NCBI GenBank assembly: GCA_900546385.1
Contig: URCT01000001.1
Location: 43,507 to 107,506, forward strand
Direction: 5' to 3'
From: an uncultured Eubacteriales bacterium
GTDB taxonomy: Bacteria > Bacillota > Clostridia > Oscillospirales > CAG-382
Length of the DNA: 64,000 nt
The translations under genes and the position numbers were made by a program. Below are positions 25,440 to 33,379 of this stretch, piece after piece. The notes under the pieces were generated by a model. The model did no database searches and was not told where the DNA came from. It saw only the letters and a list, made by a program, of their open reading frames with translations. How positions within the stretch are numbered: position 1 is the stretch's first letter; every line of letters begins with the position of its first letter.

Positions 25440-26423
25440 TTATCGCTCTTCGCGGAAATAGGCAAGACCCAAGCTTGCCGGCGGTTGGCTTTCACGCTTC
25501 TTGCGCAAGCTGGACACGATCAAAACGATGAGCGTCACCACGTAGGGCAGCATTTTGAAAAGCTCCATCGACGAACGTGTCAGTCCCGGGATGTATAAAT
25601 ACATCCAATATAAGATACCGAACAAATACGCGCCCCAGATGGCTTTTACCGGCTTCCAGGTTGCAAAGATAACAAGCGCGACCGCCAGCCAGCCGAGCGA
25701 CTCTAACTTTCCGTCGTTTGCCCATGTGCCTTTGATGTAGTCCATGACGTAATATAAGCCGCCGAGTCCCGAAATACCGGCACCGATGCAGGTGGCGAGA
25801 TATTTGTAAAGCGTTACGCTGATACCGGCCGCATCCGCCGTTGCCGGGCTTTCGCCGACCGCGCGAAGCGCAAGACCCGAACGCGTGCGGTTAAAGTAAT
25901 ACTGTAAGGCAATGGCGATAAGGATTGCAAGATACACCAAAAAGCCGTAGGAGAAGAAAATCTTTCCGAAAACGCCGGTGCTTGTGGCAAACGGAAGCGT
26001 TGTGCGGTAAGCGGTGCTTGTCGTTGCCACCGAAATCTGGCCGACGCCGCCGGCAAGCTTGTTTAAGTAGCCGCCGTAGAAGTTGGCAATGCCCGAACCG
26101 AAAATGGTGAGCGTGAGACCCGTGACGTTTTGATTGGCACGTAAGGTGATGGTGAGAAAGCTGTAGAGCAGACCGCCAAGAGCGGATGCCGCAAATGCAC
26201 AAACAAACGAAAGCAAGAGAGAGATGAAACCGTTCGGGTTCGGCACGCTCTTTTCGTAATAAAACGCACCGATCAGGCCGAAAATGCCGCCTAAATACAT
26301 GATACCCGGCACGCCGAGGTTTAAGTTTCCGGCTTTTTCCGTGATGATCTCACCGATACAGCCGAACATGATGACCGTGCCGAAGATCACGGCTTGCTGA
26401 ATAAGAGTGATTAACTGTGTCAT
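25440..26423 (-). CDS. nucleoside ABC transporter permease (NupQ/YufQ type)
   Basis: 327 residues, strongly hydrophobic with about eight to ten helices. 'GEIITEKAGNLNLGVPGIMYLGG' near the start and 'RAVGESPATADAAGISVTLYKY' are hallmark segments of the BPD_transp_2 permeases that pair with BMP-type binding proteins. It forms a heterodimer with the permease encoded 24 bases upstream. Likely cargo is purine or other nucleosides, as for the family; the substrate is inferred. Confidence 0.9.
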   Translation of the reverse strand: MTQLITLIQQAVIFGTVIMFGCIGEIITEKAGNLNLGVPGIMYLGGIFGLIGAFYYEKSVPNPNGFISLLLSFVCAFAASALGGLLYSFLTITLRANQNVTGLTLTIFGSGIANFYGGYLNKLAGGVGQISVATTSTAYRTTLPFATSTGVFGKIFFSYGFLVYLAILIAIALQYYFNRTRSGLALRAVGESPATADAAGISVTLYKYLATCIGAGISGLGGLYYVMDYIKGTWANDGKLESLGWLAVALVIFATWKPVKAIWGAYLFGILYWMYLYIPGLTRSSMELFKMLPYVVTLIVLIVSSLRKKRESQPPASLGLAYFREER

Positions 26424-26447
26424 TCTTTGTAAGCTCCTTTCCGTGTG

Positions 26448-27569
26448 TTAACCGTTGGTTTTCGTGCTTCCGCGGAAAATCAGGCGGTAGTTGACGAAAA
26501 ATTCGCTTCCCAAGATGAAAAAGAGGATGATGCCCTTGATGATCTCGGCGACATAGTCGTTGATGCCCAACTTGGAATAGTCGGAAACGATCTGTCCGGC
26601 ACCTTGATTCAAAAAGACAATGAGCGATGTGATGATGACCATGGTGATCGTGTTGAATTTGGCAAGCCATGCAATGATAATGGCGGTGAAGCCGCGGCCG
26701 CCGGCCGTGTTGGTGGAAATGGTGTGGTCAACGCCGGCAACGCCGATGAAACCGGCAATGCCGCAGACAGCGCCCGAAATGAGCATGGTGCGTAAGATGA
26801 CGTGGCGAACGTTGATGCCGGCATAGCGTGCCGTGTTTTCCGATTCACCCACGACGGCAATCTCATAGCCCTGCTTGCTGTATTTTAAGTAGAGGAAGAC
26901 AAGCACCGTGAGTGCCAAAACGATTAAGACGTTCCACGTGTACTGCTGGCCGAACAGCTTCGGAAACCAACCGGCCTTGGTCTGCGGATTGATGATGCCG
27001 ACCTTGTTGGAGCCGTAAGGATTTTCCCATAAAGCCACACAATACGAGGTGATCTGAATGGCGATGTAGTTCATCATCAGCGTAAACAGCGTCTCGTTGG
27101 TGCCCCATTTTGCCTTGAATAAGGCCGGAATGAAGCCCCATAAGGCTCCGGCGGCGACGCTTGCAAGAACCATGACAAGAAAGAGAACCGGCGTCGGCAG
27201 CTTTCCGCCGAGATAGATCATGCAGGCAGCCGTTGCAATGCCTCCGGCAAGTACCTGACCCTCCGCGCCGATGTTCCAAAAGCGCATTTTGAAGGCCGGT
27301 GCAAGAGCGACCGAAATGCATAACAGCATACAGCCCTCACGGATGAAATTCCAAATGCGGCGCGTCGAACCGAACGCACCCTTGAACATGGAGACGTATA
27401 CTTGAAGGGGATTCATTTTGGTAATCGTATAAATGAGCAGTGCGTTAATGACGAGAGCCAACAGCACGGCGACCACGCGAATACACCAGGCGCGCACCGC
27501 ACCGATGGAGCTGCGCTTTGCCAGACGGACAAAAGGCGTTCTTACCGAATTGTGTTTTGCATTAGTCAT
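26448..27569 (-). CDS. nucleoside ABC transporter permease (NupP/YufP type)
   Basis: 373 residues with many membrane helices. 'FWNIGAEGQVLAGGIATAACMI' near residue 90 and 'VGESENTARYAGINVRHVI' mark the family. It overlaps the upstream ATPase gene by 8 bases, indicating coupled translation, and is followed by the second permease. Confidence 0.9.
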   Translation of the reverse strand: MTNAKHNSVRTPFVRLAKRSSIGAVRAWCIRVVAVLLALVINALLIYTITKMNPLQVYVSMFKGAFGSTRRIWNFIREGCMLLCISVALAPAFKMRFWNIGAEGQVLAGGIATAACMIYLGGKLPTPVLFLVMVLASVAAGALWGFIPALFKAKWGTNETLFTLMMNYIAIQITSYCVALWENPYGSNKVGIINPQTKAGWFPKLFGQQYTWNVLIVLALTVLVFLYLKYSKQGYEIAVVGESENTARYAGINVRHVILRTMLISGAVCGIAGFIGVAGVDHTISTNTAGGRGFTAIIIAWLAKFNTITMVIITSLIVFLNQGAGQIVSDYSKLGINDYVAEIIKGIILFFILGSEFFVNYRLIFRGSTKTNG

Positions 27570-29121
27570 GGTCGGATACCTCCGGGACGGTGTTTTCTTT
27601 CTTTAAGTTGGTCATTAAAAGACCGACCTGTTCCTTGGTGGTCGTGCGTGCGTTCACGATGCCGTTATTTTTTCCGGCGCACAACACTAAAATCCTGTCG
27701 CAGAGGGCAAGCAGCACATCGAGGTCCTCACCGACATAGATCACGGCAACACCGTTTTTCTTTTGCTCATTTAACAGGTGATAGATGGTATAGGAGGTGT
27801 TGATATCGAGTCCGCGCACGGCATAAGCCGTCATGAGCAGGGTAGGTGCGGCGGCAATTTCGCGGCCGACAAGCACCTTCTGCACGTTGCCGCCGGAAAG
27901 CCGGCGCACCGGTGTTGAAACGCCGGGCGTGACGACCTCCAAATCGTGCATAATGCGTTCGGCAAGCAGTTTGGGCGCACGCTTGTCCGTGAAGAACGAA
28001 AAGCCGTCGGTATAGCTCTTTAACATCATGTTTTCGGTCATGCCCATGCTGCCGACAAGCCCCATGCCGAGTCTGTCCTCCGGCACGAAGGAGAGCGAAA
28101 TGCCGAGATTGCGGATCTCCTTGACCGAGCGTCCGATGAGCGGAACCGGCGTGTCGGTGGCCGGATCGAAATAGGTAATGCTGCTTTCGGGCGTTACCGG
28201 CTGCAAACCGGAAATGGCTTCGAGCAGCTCCTTTTGGCCGCTTCCGGCGATACCGGCGATGCCTAAGATCTCGCCGGCATAGGCGTCGAACGAAACGTTG
28301 TCGAGCTGCTTGACGCCCTCGTGGCTGTAACAGGTAACGTTTTTGACCTCTAAGCGTTTTTTGATATCCTTCGGCAGAGGTCGTTCGATGTCGAGTTCGA
28401 CCTTTTTGCCGACCATCATTTCGGTGAGCGACAGTTCGGTGGCTTCCGCAGTGGGAACCGAGCCGATGTATTCACCCTTGCGCAAGACCGCAACGCGGTC
28501 GGAAATGGCAAGCACCTCATGCAGCTTGTGCGTGATGATGATGACCGATTTGCCGTCCTTTTTCATGTTGCGGATGACGTCAAACAGCTTTTCGGTCTCC
28601 TGCGGTGTCAGCACGGCGGTCGGTTCGTCAAGAATTAAGATGTTTGCGCCGCGGTAGAGAACCTTGATGATCTCAAGCGTTTGTTTTTCGGAAACCGACA
28701 TTTCGTAGACCTTTTTCATCGGATCCATGGAGAAGCCGTATTTATCGCAGATTTCGGCAACACGGGAGGCGATCTGCTTCAAGCTGTACTTGCCGTTTTC
28801 ATGCAGGCCGAGTACCACGTTTTCGGCGGCGGTAAGCACATCCACAAGCTTGAAGTGCTGGTGGATCATGCCGATGCCGAGATGAAACGCGTCCTTCGGA
28901 GAGGCGATGGTGACCTTTTCACCGCCGATATAGATGTCGCCGCTGTCGGGAAAATAGATGCCGGAAAGCATATTCATAAGCGTTGTTTTGCCGCTTCCGT
29001 TTTCACCGAGCAGCGACAGAATCTCGCCTTTGCGGACATCCAAGCAGACGTCTTTGTTGGCAACAATCGGTCCGAAGGTTTTCGTGATGTTTTCCATGCG
29101 CACAGCAATCGTGTTGTCCAT
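27562..29121 (-). CDS. nucleoside ABC transporter ATP-binding protein, double cassette (NupO/YufO type)
   Basis: 519 residues with two ABC cassettes, as in RbsA-like sugar or nucleoside ATPases. The first has Walker A 'GENGSGKTT' near 37, the degenerate signature 'MSVSEKQTLEIIKVLYRG' and Walker B 'ILILDEPTAVLTP'. The second has a degenerate P-loop 'GIAGSGQKELLEAISG' and the signature 'LSGGNVQKVLVGREI'. The second Walker B region reads 'LLMTAYAVRGLDINT', where RbsA-type proteins have a DEPT-like sequence, so the second site is probably catalytically inactive. Energises the two permeases encoded downstream. Confidence 0.9.
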   Translation of the reverse strand: MDNTIAVRMENITKTFGPIVANKDVCLDVRKGEILSLLGENGSGKTTLMNMLSGIYFPDSGDIYIGGEKVTIASPKDAFHLGIGMIHQHFKLVDVLTAAENVVLGLHENGKYSLKQIASRVAEICDKYGFSMDPMKKVYEMSVSEKQTLEIIKVLYRGANILILDEPTAVLTPQETEKLFDVIRNMKKDGKSVIIITHKLHEVLAISDRVAVLRKGEYIGSVPTAEATELSLTEMMVGKKVELDIERPLPKDIKKRLEVKNVTCYSHEGVKQLDNVSFDAYAGEILGIAGIAGSGQKELLEAISGLQPVTPESSITYFDPATDTPVPLIGRSVKEIRNLGISLSFVPEDRLGMGLVGSMGMTENMMLKSYTDGFSFFTDKRAPKLLAERIMHDLEVVTPGVSTPVRRLSGGNVQKVLVGREIAAAPTLLMTAYAVRGLDINTSYTIYHLLNEQKKNGVAVIYVGEDLDVLLALCDRILVLCAGKNNGIVNARTTTKEQVGLLMTNLKKENTVPEVSDHD

Positions 29122-29265
29122 GTGTTACCCTTCCTTATAGTAATTGCAAAAAAATATCCGGTGCAGACGGCCTTTGACCGGCTGCAAGAACTAAGGTTTC
29201 GCTTAGCTTTCCGAAGCAAGAAACCGTTTTTTCCTCGTCTTTGGAAAAATAAGCGAACGATACAA

Positions 29266-29305
29266 GTGCAAAAAGGGAAAGCGGAAATCCGTTTTCCCTT
29301 TTTGT
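29266..29305 (-). terminator. terminator-like hairpin after the BMP lipoprotein gene
   Basis: Stem of AAAAAGGGAAA pairing with TTTTCCCTTTTT, extended by CGG/CCG, with a T run on the minus strand. It lies between the binding-protein gene and the ATPase gene and should cause partial termination. The roughly 200-base gap holds no gene. Confidence 0.65.
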
Positions 29306-29320
29306 TTACAGTGATACAGC

Positions 29321-30604
29321 TTATGCGAGTTCCTTGATGCCGTCGATACGGATATCGAATGCCGGAGCGCTGCGAAGCTCGGATTCGTGGAAATAGCCGT
29401 CCGAGATCAGCTCATGACCTTCAAAGCCGTAGCTCTTGTCATAGGAATCGAGGTGTTCGCCGCCAACAGTGAATTTGGAGGTATCAAATACATGAAGCGT
29501 ACCGTCGCGGAGCTGCTTTTCAACTTCAGCAACCTTTTCAGCGGTGCCTGCGGCACAGCTCTTGCCGAGCTCGGTGATGGCAACTGCGTCGGAGTTGAAG
29601 CCTTCTGCCCAGTTGGTAGCAAGCTTTTCGCCGTTCATCATGGTGCTAAATGCATACTTGTAGAAGACGCCCCAGTTGTTGGTAGCGGAGGTGAGAGCAG
29701 CATCGGGAGCAACGCTTAACATATCGACGTTGTAGCCGATGGAGTAAGCAACATTGCCCTTTTCGAAAGCAGCCTGAACGGCACTCGGAGCACCGGTGGA
29801 GTCAGCGTGCTGACCGATGATGACGCAGCCGTCAGCCATGAGAGCGTCAGCAGCAGCGCCTTCCATGGTGATGTCAAACCAGCTATTGGTGTAGGAAACT
29901 TCCATGGTTACATTCGGAACGATCGACTGAATGCCGAGGAAGAAGGCCGTATAGCCGGAAACCACTTCCGCATACGGATAAGCGCCGACATAACCGATCT
30001 TTACGTTTTCGCCGTCGTAGTTCTTGTCGGTGAGCTTGCCGTCTTCAATGAGTTCGGCAACCTTCATGCCGGCAACCACACCGGAAACGTAGCGGGATTC
30101 AAAAATATGAGTAAATGCATTGCAGAAGTTGTCCAAGCCGCTGTCGGCTGCCGTGTCGCCGGTCATGGCAACAAACGTAACATCCGGATTCTGTGCAGCG
30201 GCTTCCTGCATGAAGGACTGATGGCCGTAGCTGTTGGAAACAACGAGGTTGCAGCCTTGGTCAACAAGGTCAAGAGCTGTTTCCGTACAGGTAGCATCCT
30301 CGGGGATGGTGTACTTCCAAACGATCTGATCGTCGCTCATGCCAAGTTCCTTGGCAGCTTCTTGGATGCCCTTGATGTGTGCGTAGGTATAGCCTTCGTT
30401 TTCGTCGCCGATCAAGATAACGCCCACTTTGAGGTTTGCTTTTTCGGTGTTTTCGCCGTTGTCGGGAGTAACTTCGCCCTGGTTGTCGGGAGCGACCTCA
30501 CCCTGATTGTCGGGTACGTCGCCGTTTTCGGTGGGTTTGTTTCCGCACGCTGCGAGGCAGAAGATGAAGCATACTGCCAAAAGAACCGCAAGGTACTTCT
30601 TCAT
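29321..30604 (-). CDS. BMP-family nucleoside-binding lipoprotein
   Basis: 427 residues. The lipobox 'CLAAC' ends the signal peptide at about residue 20. A linker contains two near-identical 'PDNQGEV' units, then the BMP (PF02608) domain starts at 'LKVGVILIGDENEGYTYAHI'. 'GCNLVVSNSYGHQ', 'KIGYVGAYPYAEVVSGY' and 'VIIGQHADSTGAPSA' are core strands and ligand loops of this family (PnrA/BmpA). It should capture nucleosides outside the cell for the NupOPQ-type transporter encoded downstream. Confidence 0.9.
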   Translation of the reverse strand: MKKYLAVLLAVCFIFCLAACGNKPTENGDVPDNQGEVAPDNQGEVTPDNGENTEKANLKVGVILIGDENEGYTYAHIKGIQEAAKELGMSDDQIVWKYTIPEDATCTETALDLVDQGCNLVVSNSYGHQSFMQEAAAQNPDVTFVAMTGDTAADSGLDNFCNAFTHIFESRYVSGVVAGMKVAELIEDGKLTDKNYDGENVKIGYVGAYPYAEVVSGYTAFFLGIQSIVPNVTMEVSYTNSWFDITMEGAAADALMADGCVIIGQHADSTGAPSAVQAAFEKGNVAYSIGYNVDMLSVAPDAALTSATNNWGVFYKYAFSTMMNGEKLATNWAEGFNSDAVAITELGKSCAAGTAEKVAEVEKQLRDGTLHVFDTSKFTVGGEHLDSYDKSYGFEGHELISDGYFHESELRSAPAFDIRIDGIKELA

Positions 30605-30624
30605 GTTTGTTTTCCTCCTAAAAC

Positions 30625-30694
30625 TTATAAAAAAATAAAATAGGCACTTTCGATAAGGATATGGACGCCTTAATTCAAGTACCTACTTTATTTT
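30625..30694 (-). terminator. long A/T-rich hairpin, probable pcrA terminator overlapping the BMP promoter
   Basis: Arms at 30632-30649 and 30677-30694 pair over 18 bases with two G-T wobbles. An inner TAAGG/CCTTA stem sits in the loop, and a T-rich tract follows on the minus strand. No other terminator follows pcrA. The outer arm overlaps the -10 element of the BMP promoter. Confidence 0.55.
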
Positions 30695-30718
30695 AACAAA
30701 TCTTTCCAAAAATTACAA
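30690..30718 (-). promoter_or_regulatory. possible promoter of the nucleoside ABC operon
   Basis: On the minus strand TTGTAA (30713-30718), 17 bases, TAAAAT (30690-30695). A purine riboswitch was looked for in the leader and not found. Confidence 0.55.
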
Positions 30719-30737
30719 TACCACATTTCGACGAAAT

Positions 30738-30766
30738 TTGACAGGCATTTTCGTGGATATTATACA
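30738..30766 (+). promoter_or_regulatory. consensus-like plus-strand promoter pointing into the pcrA 3' end
   Basis: TTGACA (30738-30743), 17 bases, TATACA (30761-30766). No plus-strand gene follows, so if active it would make antisense RNA to pcrA. Confidence 0.4.
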
Positions 30767-30808
30767 ACCTGCACAAATATGTCTGATTCAGTGTGTTACT
30801 TTGACGTT

Positions 30809-33286
30809 TTATTGAACGCGCGTCATTTTTGCATAGTTCCCCATGACTTTTTTTGTGCCGACGGAATCGAACATCACCTCATACAGCACATCGCCCGACA
30901 GTGGCTTGACGCTAAGCACCGTTCCGCTTCCGAAAATCGGGTGTGTGATGCGTTCGCCGACGGCAAACGGCTTGGAATGGGCTTGCACCGCTTCGGCTTT
31001 GGCGCGTTTTTCGGCTGCCTCGTGCGCCTTGACATAGGCATAGGCACCGCCGTAAGTACGCATTTTGCCGTCCCTTGGCGCGTGCTGCCGGTTGTTGTCG
31101 GTATCCGTATCGGACGAAGCGGTTTTCGGCTTTTGGCCGTTCGGATATTCCTCTGCTTCAAAGGTATAGTCCGCACCGCCTTCAAAGCGACAGGTTTCTG
31201 TGGGAATTTCTTTCACAAAACGCGATACCGTGTGAAATTCGGTTCTGCCGAACACCATGCGGCTTTGGCAGTAGAGGATATACAGCTCTTTCTGCGCACG
31301 CGTGATGGCCACATAGGCAAGACGCCGTTCCTCCTCCATCTCTTCGTCGGAAGCACCGATGGTCTGCGAACCGGGAAACACGCCTTCCTCCATACCGGCT
31401 AAGAACACCACCGGGAATTCCAAGCCTTTGGCACTGTGCACCGTCATCATGACGGCGGCAGGCGCGGTTTGGTCGTAGTTGTCGATATCGGCAACAAGCG
31501 CAACCTCCTCCAAAAAGGATTCCAAGGACGCGTCGGGCGTGTTGTTTTCGTAGTTTACGGCATTGGACACAAGTTCCTTGACGTTGGCGGCACGGTCGGT
31601 GGATTCGACTTTGTCCTGTTCGGAAAGGGCTGCCAGATAGCCGGTCTTTTCGAGAACCTTCTCAACAAAAACGCCGATGGAAAGCGTGTGCAGATCCTCC
31701 CGAAGCCGATACATGGTCTCGGCAAACTGCGAAAGCTTTGCGGCTGCGCGCGAAAGCGACGGATAGGCGGCGGCATGGAGTGCGATTTCGAGCATATCCT
31801 TGTTTTCGGCAAGTGCGATCTGCTCAAGCTCATTCACGGTCGTGTCGCCGATGCCGCGCTTGGGAACGTTGATGATGCGCTTCAAGCGCAGATGGTCGCC
31901 GGGATTGGCAAGCACGCATAAGTAAGCGATGACATCCTTGATTTCCTTGCGCTCATAGAAGCGAAGACCACCGATGATGCGGTAGGGAATGCCGCTTTTG
32001 GCAAACATGGATTCCAGCGTGTTCGACTGGGCGTTCATGCGGTACAACACCGCAAAATCCGAAAATGTGTATTTTCCCGTGCCGACCAGCTCGACAATGC
32101 GGTTTACGATATACTGCGCTTCGCTGTTTTGGTTGAAGCATTCGCGCACGGTGATTTTTTCGCCGTCGGTGTTGCCGGTCCAAAGCGTTTTGCCCTTTCG
32201 GGTGCGGTTGTGGGAAATAACGCCGTTGGCGGCCGAAACAATCACGCCGGTCGAGCGGTAATTCTGCTCCAATTTGATGATTTTGGTGTTCGGGAAGATT
32301 TGGTCGAAGTTCAGAATGTTGTCGATGGTCGCACCGCGGAATTTGTAAATGCTTTGGTCGTCGTCGCCGACCACCATGATGTTGTTTTCGGCATTGCAGA
32401 GCAGCTTTGTGAGTTTGAACTGCGCCTTGTTGGTGTCCTGATACTCGTCCACCAAAATGTAGCGGAATTTGTCGCGATACTTTTCGCGAAGCTCGATGTC
32501 CTCCTCGAACAGTTTGACTGTGAGTAAAATCAGATCGTCAAAATCGAGGGCGTTGGCGATATGCTTGCGCTTTTCGTACTCCTTGTACAGGCGTAGAATC
32601 GTGCGGCGGCGCAGGTCGTGTGTGCTTATCGTCGCTTCGTAATCTTCCGGAAGAAGCAGCTTTTCCTTGGCACGGGAAATCTCGTTTAGCACCGTTTTGG
32701 GCGGAAAGCTTTTGTCGCTGACCTCAAATTCCTTGAGAATGGCGGTCATAAGCCGCTTTTGATCATCGGTATCGTAAATGGTAAAGCTTTTTTCAAAGCC
32801 GAGCCGGTCGATATACATCCGAAGAAGCTTGGCGCAGACCGAATGAAACGTGCCTGCCCAAATGTCAAGCGCCTGTTCACCGATCGCTTTTTCCAACCGC
32901 TCCTTGATTTCACCGGCAGCCTTGTTGGTAAAGGTGATGGCAAGAATCTGATACGGACGCACCGGGTTTACGGCAAACGTGGCGAGCGCACTGTCCAAAA
33001 GCTCTCCGGAAAGCTCCGGCATTTGCGCAAGCGATTCTAACTTTTCGATATACGGTTCAAACAGCATCCGCTCCGGCGTTTCGGTCGAATAATAGGCATT
33101 CCCATAGCGGACAAGATAGTCGATGCGCCGGACAAGCACCGTGGTTTTGCCGCTTCCGGCACCGGCAAGCACCAAGAGCGGGCCTTGTGCCGTAAAGACG
33201 GCTTCGCGCTGGCGGTCGTTGAGAAAGGCGTAGGCTTTGTCGAAAAGCGCGCGTTTGGCTCGAAGGAGCCGTTCGTTTAAGGTCAT
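30809..33286 (-). CDS. pcrA: ATP-dependent 3'-5' DNA helicase PcrA/UvrD
   Basis: 825 residues from the ATG at 33284-33286, which has AGAAAGGA ahead; a GTG/ATG further upstream is less likely. Superfamily 1A motifs are complete: 'LAGAGSGKTTVL' (I) near residue 36, 'ILAITFTNKAAGEIKERL' (Ia), 'FRYILVDEYQDTNKAQ' (II), 'VGDDDQSIYKFRGA' (III), 'LEQNYRST' (IV), and 'TVHSAKGLEFPVVFLAGMEEG' (V). Region VI is 'RLAYVAITRAQKELY'. The C-terminal tail ends in the small Tudor-like 'ITHPIFGSGTVLSV' domain that contacts RNA polymerase in PcrA. It acts in nucleotide-excision repair and rolling-circle replication. Confidence 0.95.
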   Translation of the reverse strand: MTLNERLLRAKRALFDKAYAFLNDRQREAVFTAQGPLLVLAGAGSGKTTVLVRRIDYLVRYGNAYYSTETPERMLFEPYIEKLESLAQMPELSGELLDSALATFAVNPVRPYQILAITFTNKAAGEIKERLEKAIGEQALDIWAGTFHSVCAKLLRMYIDRLGFEKSFTIYDTDDQKRLMTAILKEFEVSDKSFPPKTVLNEISRAKEKLLLPEDYEATISTHDLRRRTILRLYKEYEKRKHIANALDFDDLILLTVKLFEEDIELREKYRDKFRYILVDEYQDTNKAQFKLTKLLCNAENNIMVVGDDDQSIYKFRGATIDNILNFDQIFPNTKIIKLEQNYRSTGVIVSAANGVISHNRTRKGKTLWTGNTDGEKITVRECFNQNSEAQYIVNRIVELVGTGKYTFSDFAVLYRMNAQSNTLESMFAKSGIPYRIIGGLRFYERKEIKDVIAYLCVLANPGDHLRLKRIINVPKRGIGDTTVNELEQIALAENKDMLEIALHAAAYPSLSRAAAKLSQFAETMYRLREDLHTLSIGVFVEKVLEKTGYLAALSEQDKVESTDRAANVKELVSNAVNYENNTPDASLESFLEEVALVADIDNYDQTAPAAVMMTVHSAKGLEFPVVFLAGMEEGVFPGSQTIGASDEEMEEERRLAYVAITRAQKELYILYCQSRMVFGRTEFHTVSRFVKEIPTETCRFEGGADYTFEAEEYPNGQKPKTASSDTDTDNNRQHAPRDGKMRTYGGAYAYVKAHEAAEKRAKAEAVQAHSKPFAVGERITHPIFGSGTVLSVKPLSGDVLYEVMFDSVGTKKVMGNYAKMTRVQ

Positions 33287-33339
33287 GAAAGAAATCCTTT
33301 CTGAAAAAGACAATCGGCGTAAAAGCGGGAAAGAGTAAG

Positions 33340-33367
33340 TTCGGGTGTACCGAACGATACACCCGAA
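33340..33367 (-). terminator. hairpin after the UDP-sugar dehydratase gene
   Basis: 10-bp perfect stem TTCGGGTGTA / TACACCCGAA with an 8-base loop; the T-run is weak, so readthrough into pcrA is likely. Confidence 0.55.
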
Positions 33368-33379
33368 AGCGGTTTTTGG

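Noticed and set aside
30605..30700. Purine or other known riboswitch in the leader of the nucleoside-transporter operon
   Set aside because: The three-stem purine aptamer and its conserved junction bases are absent; only one long hairpin is visible.
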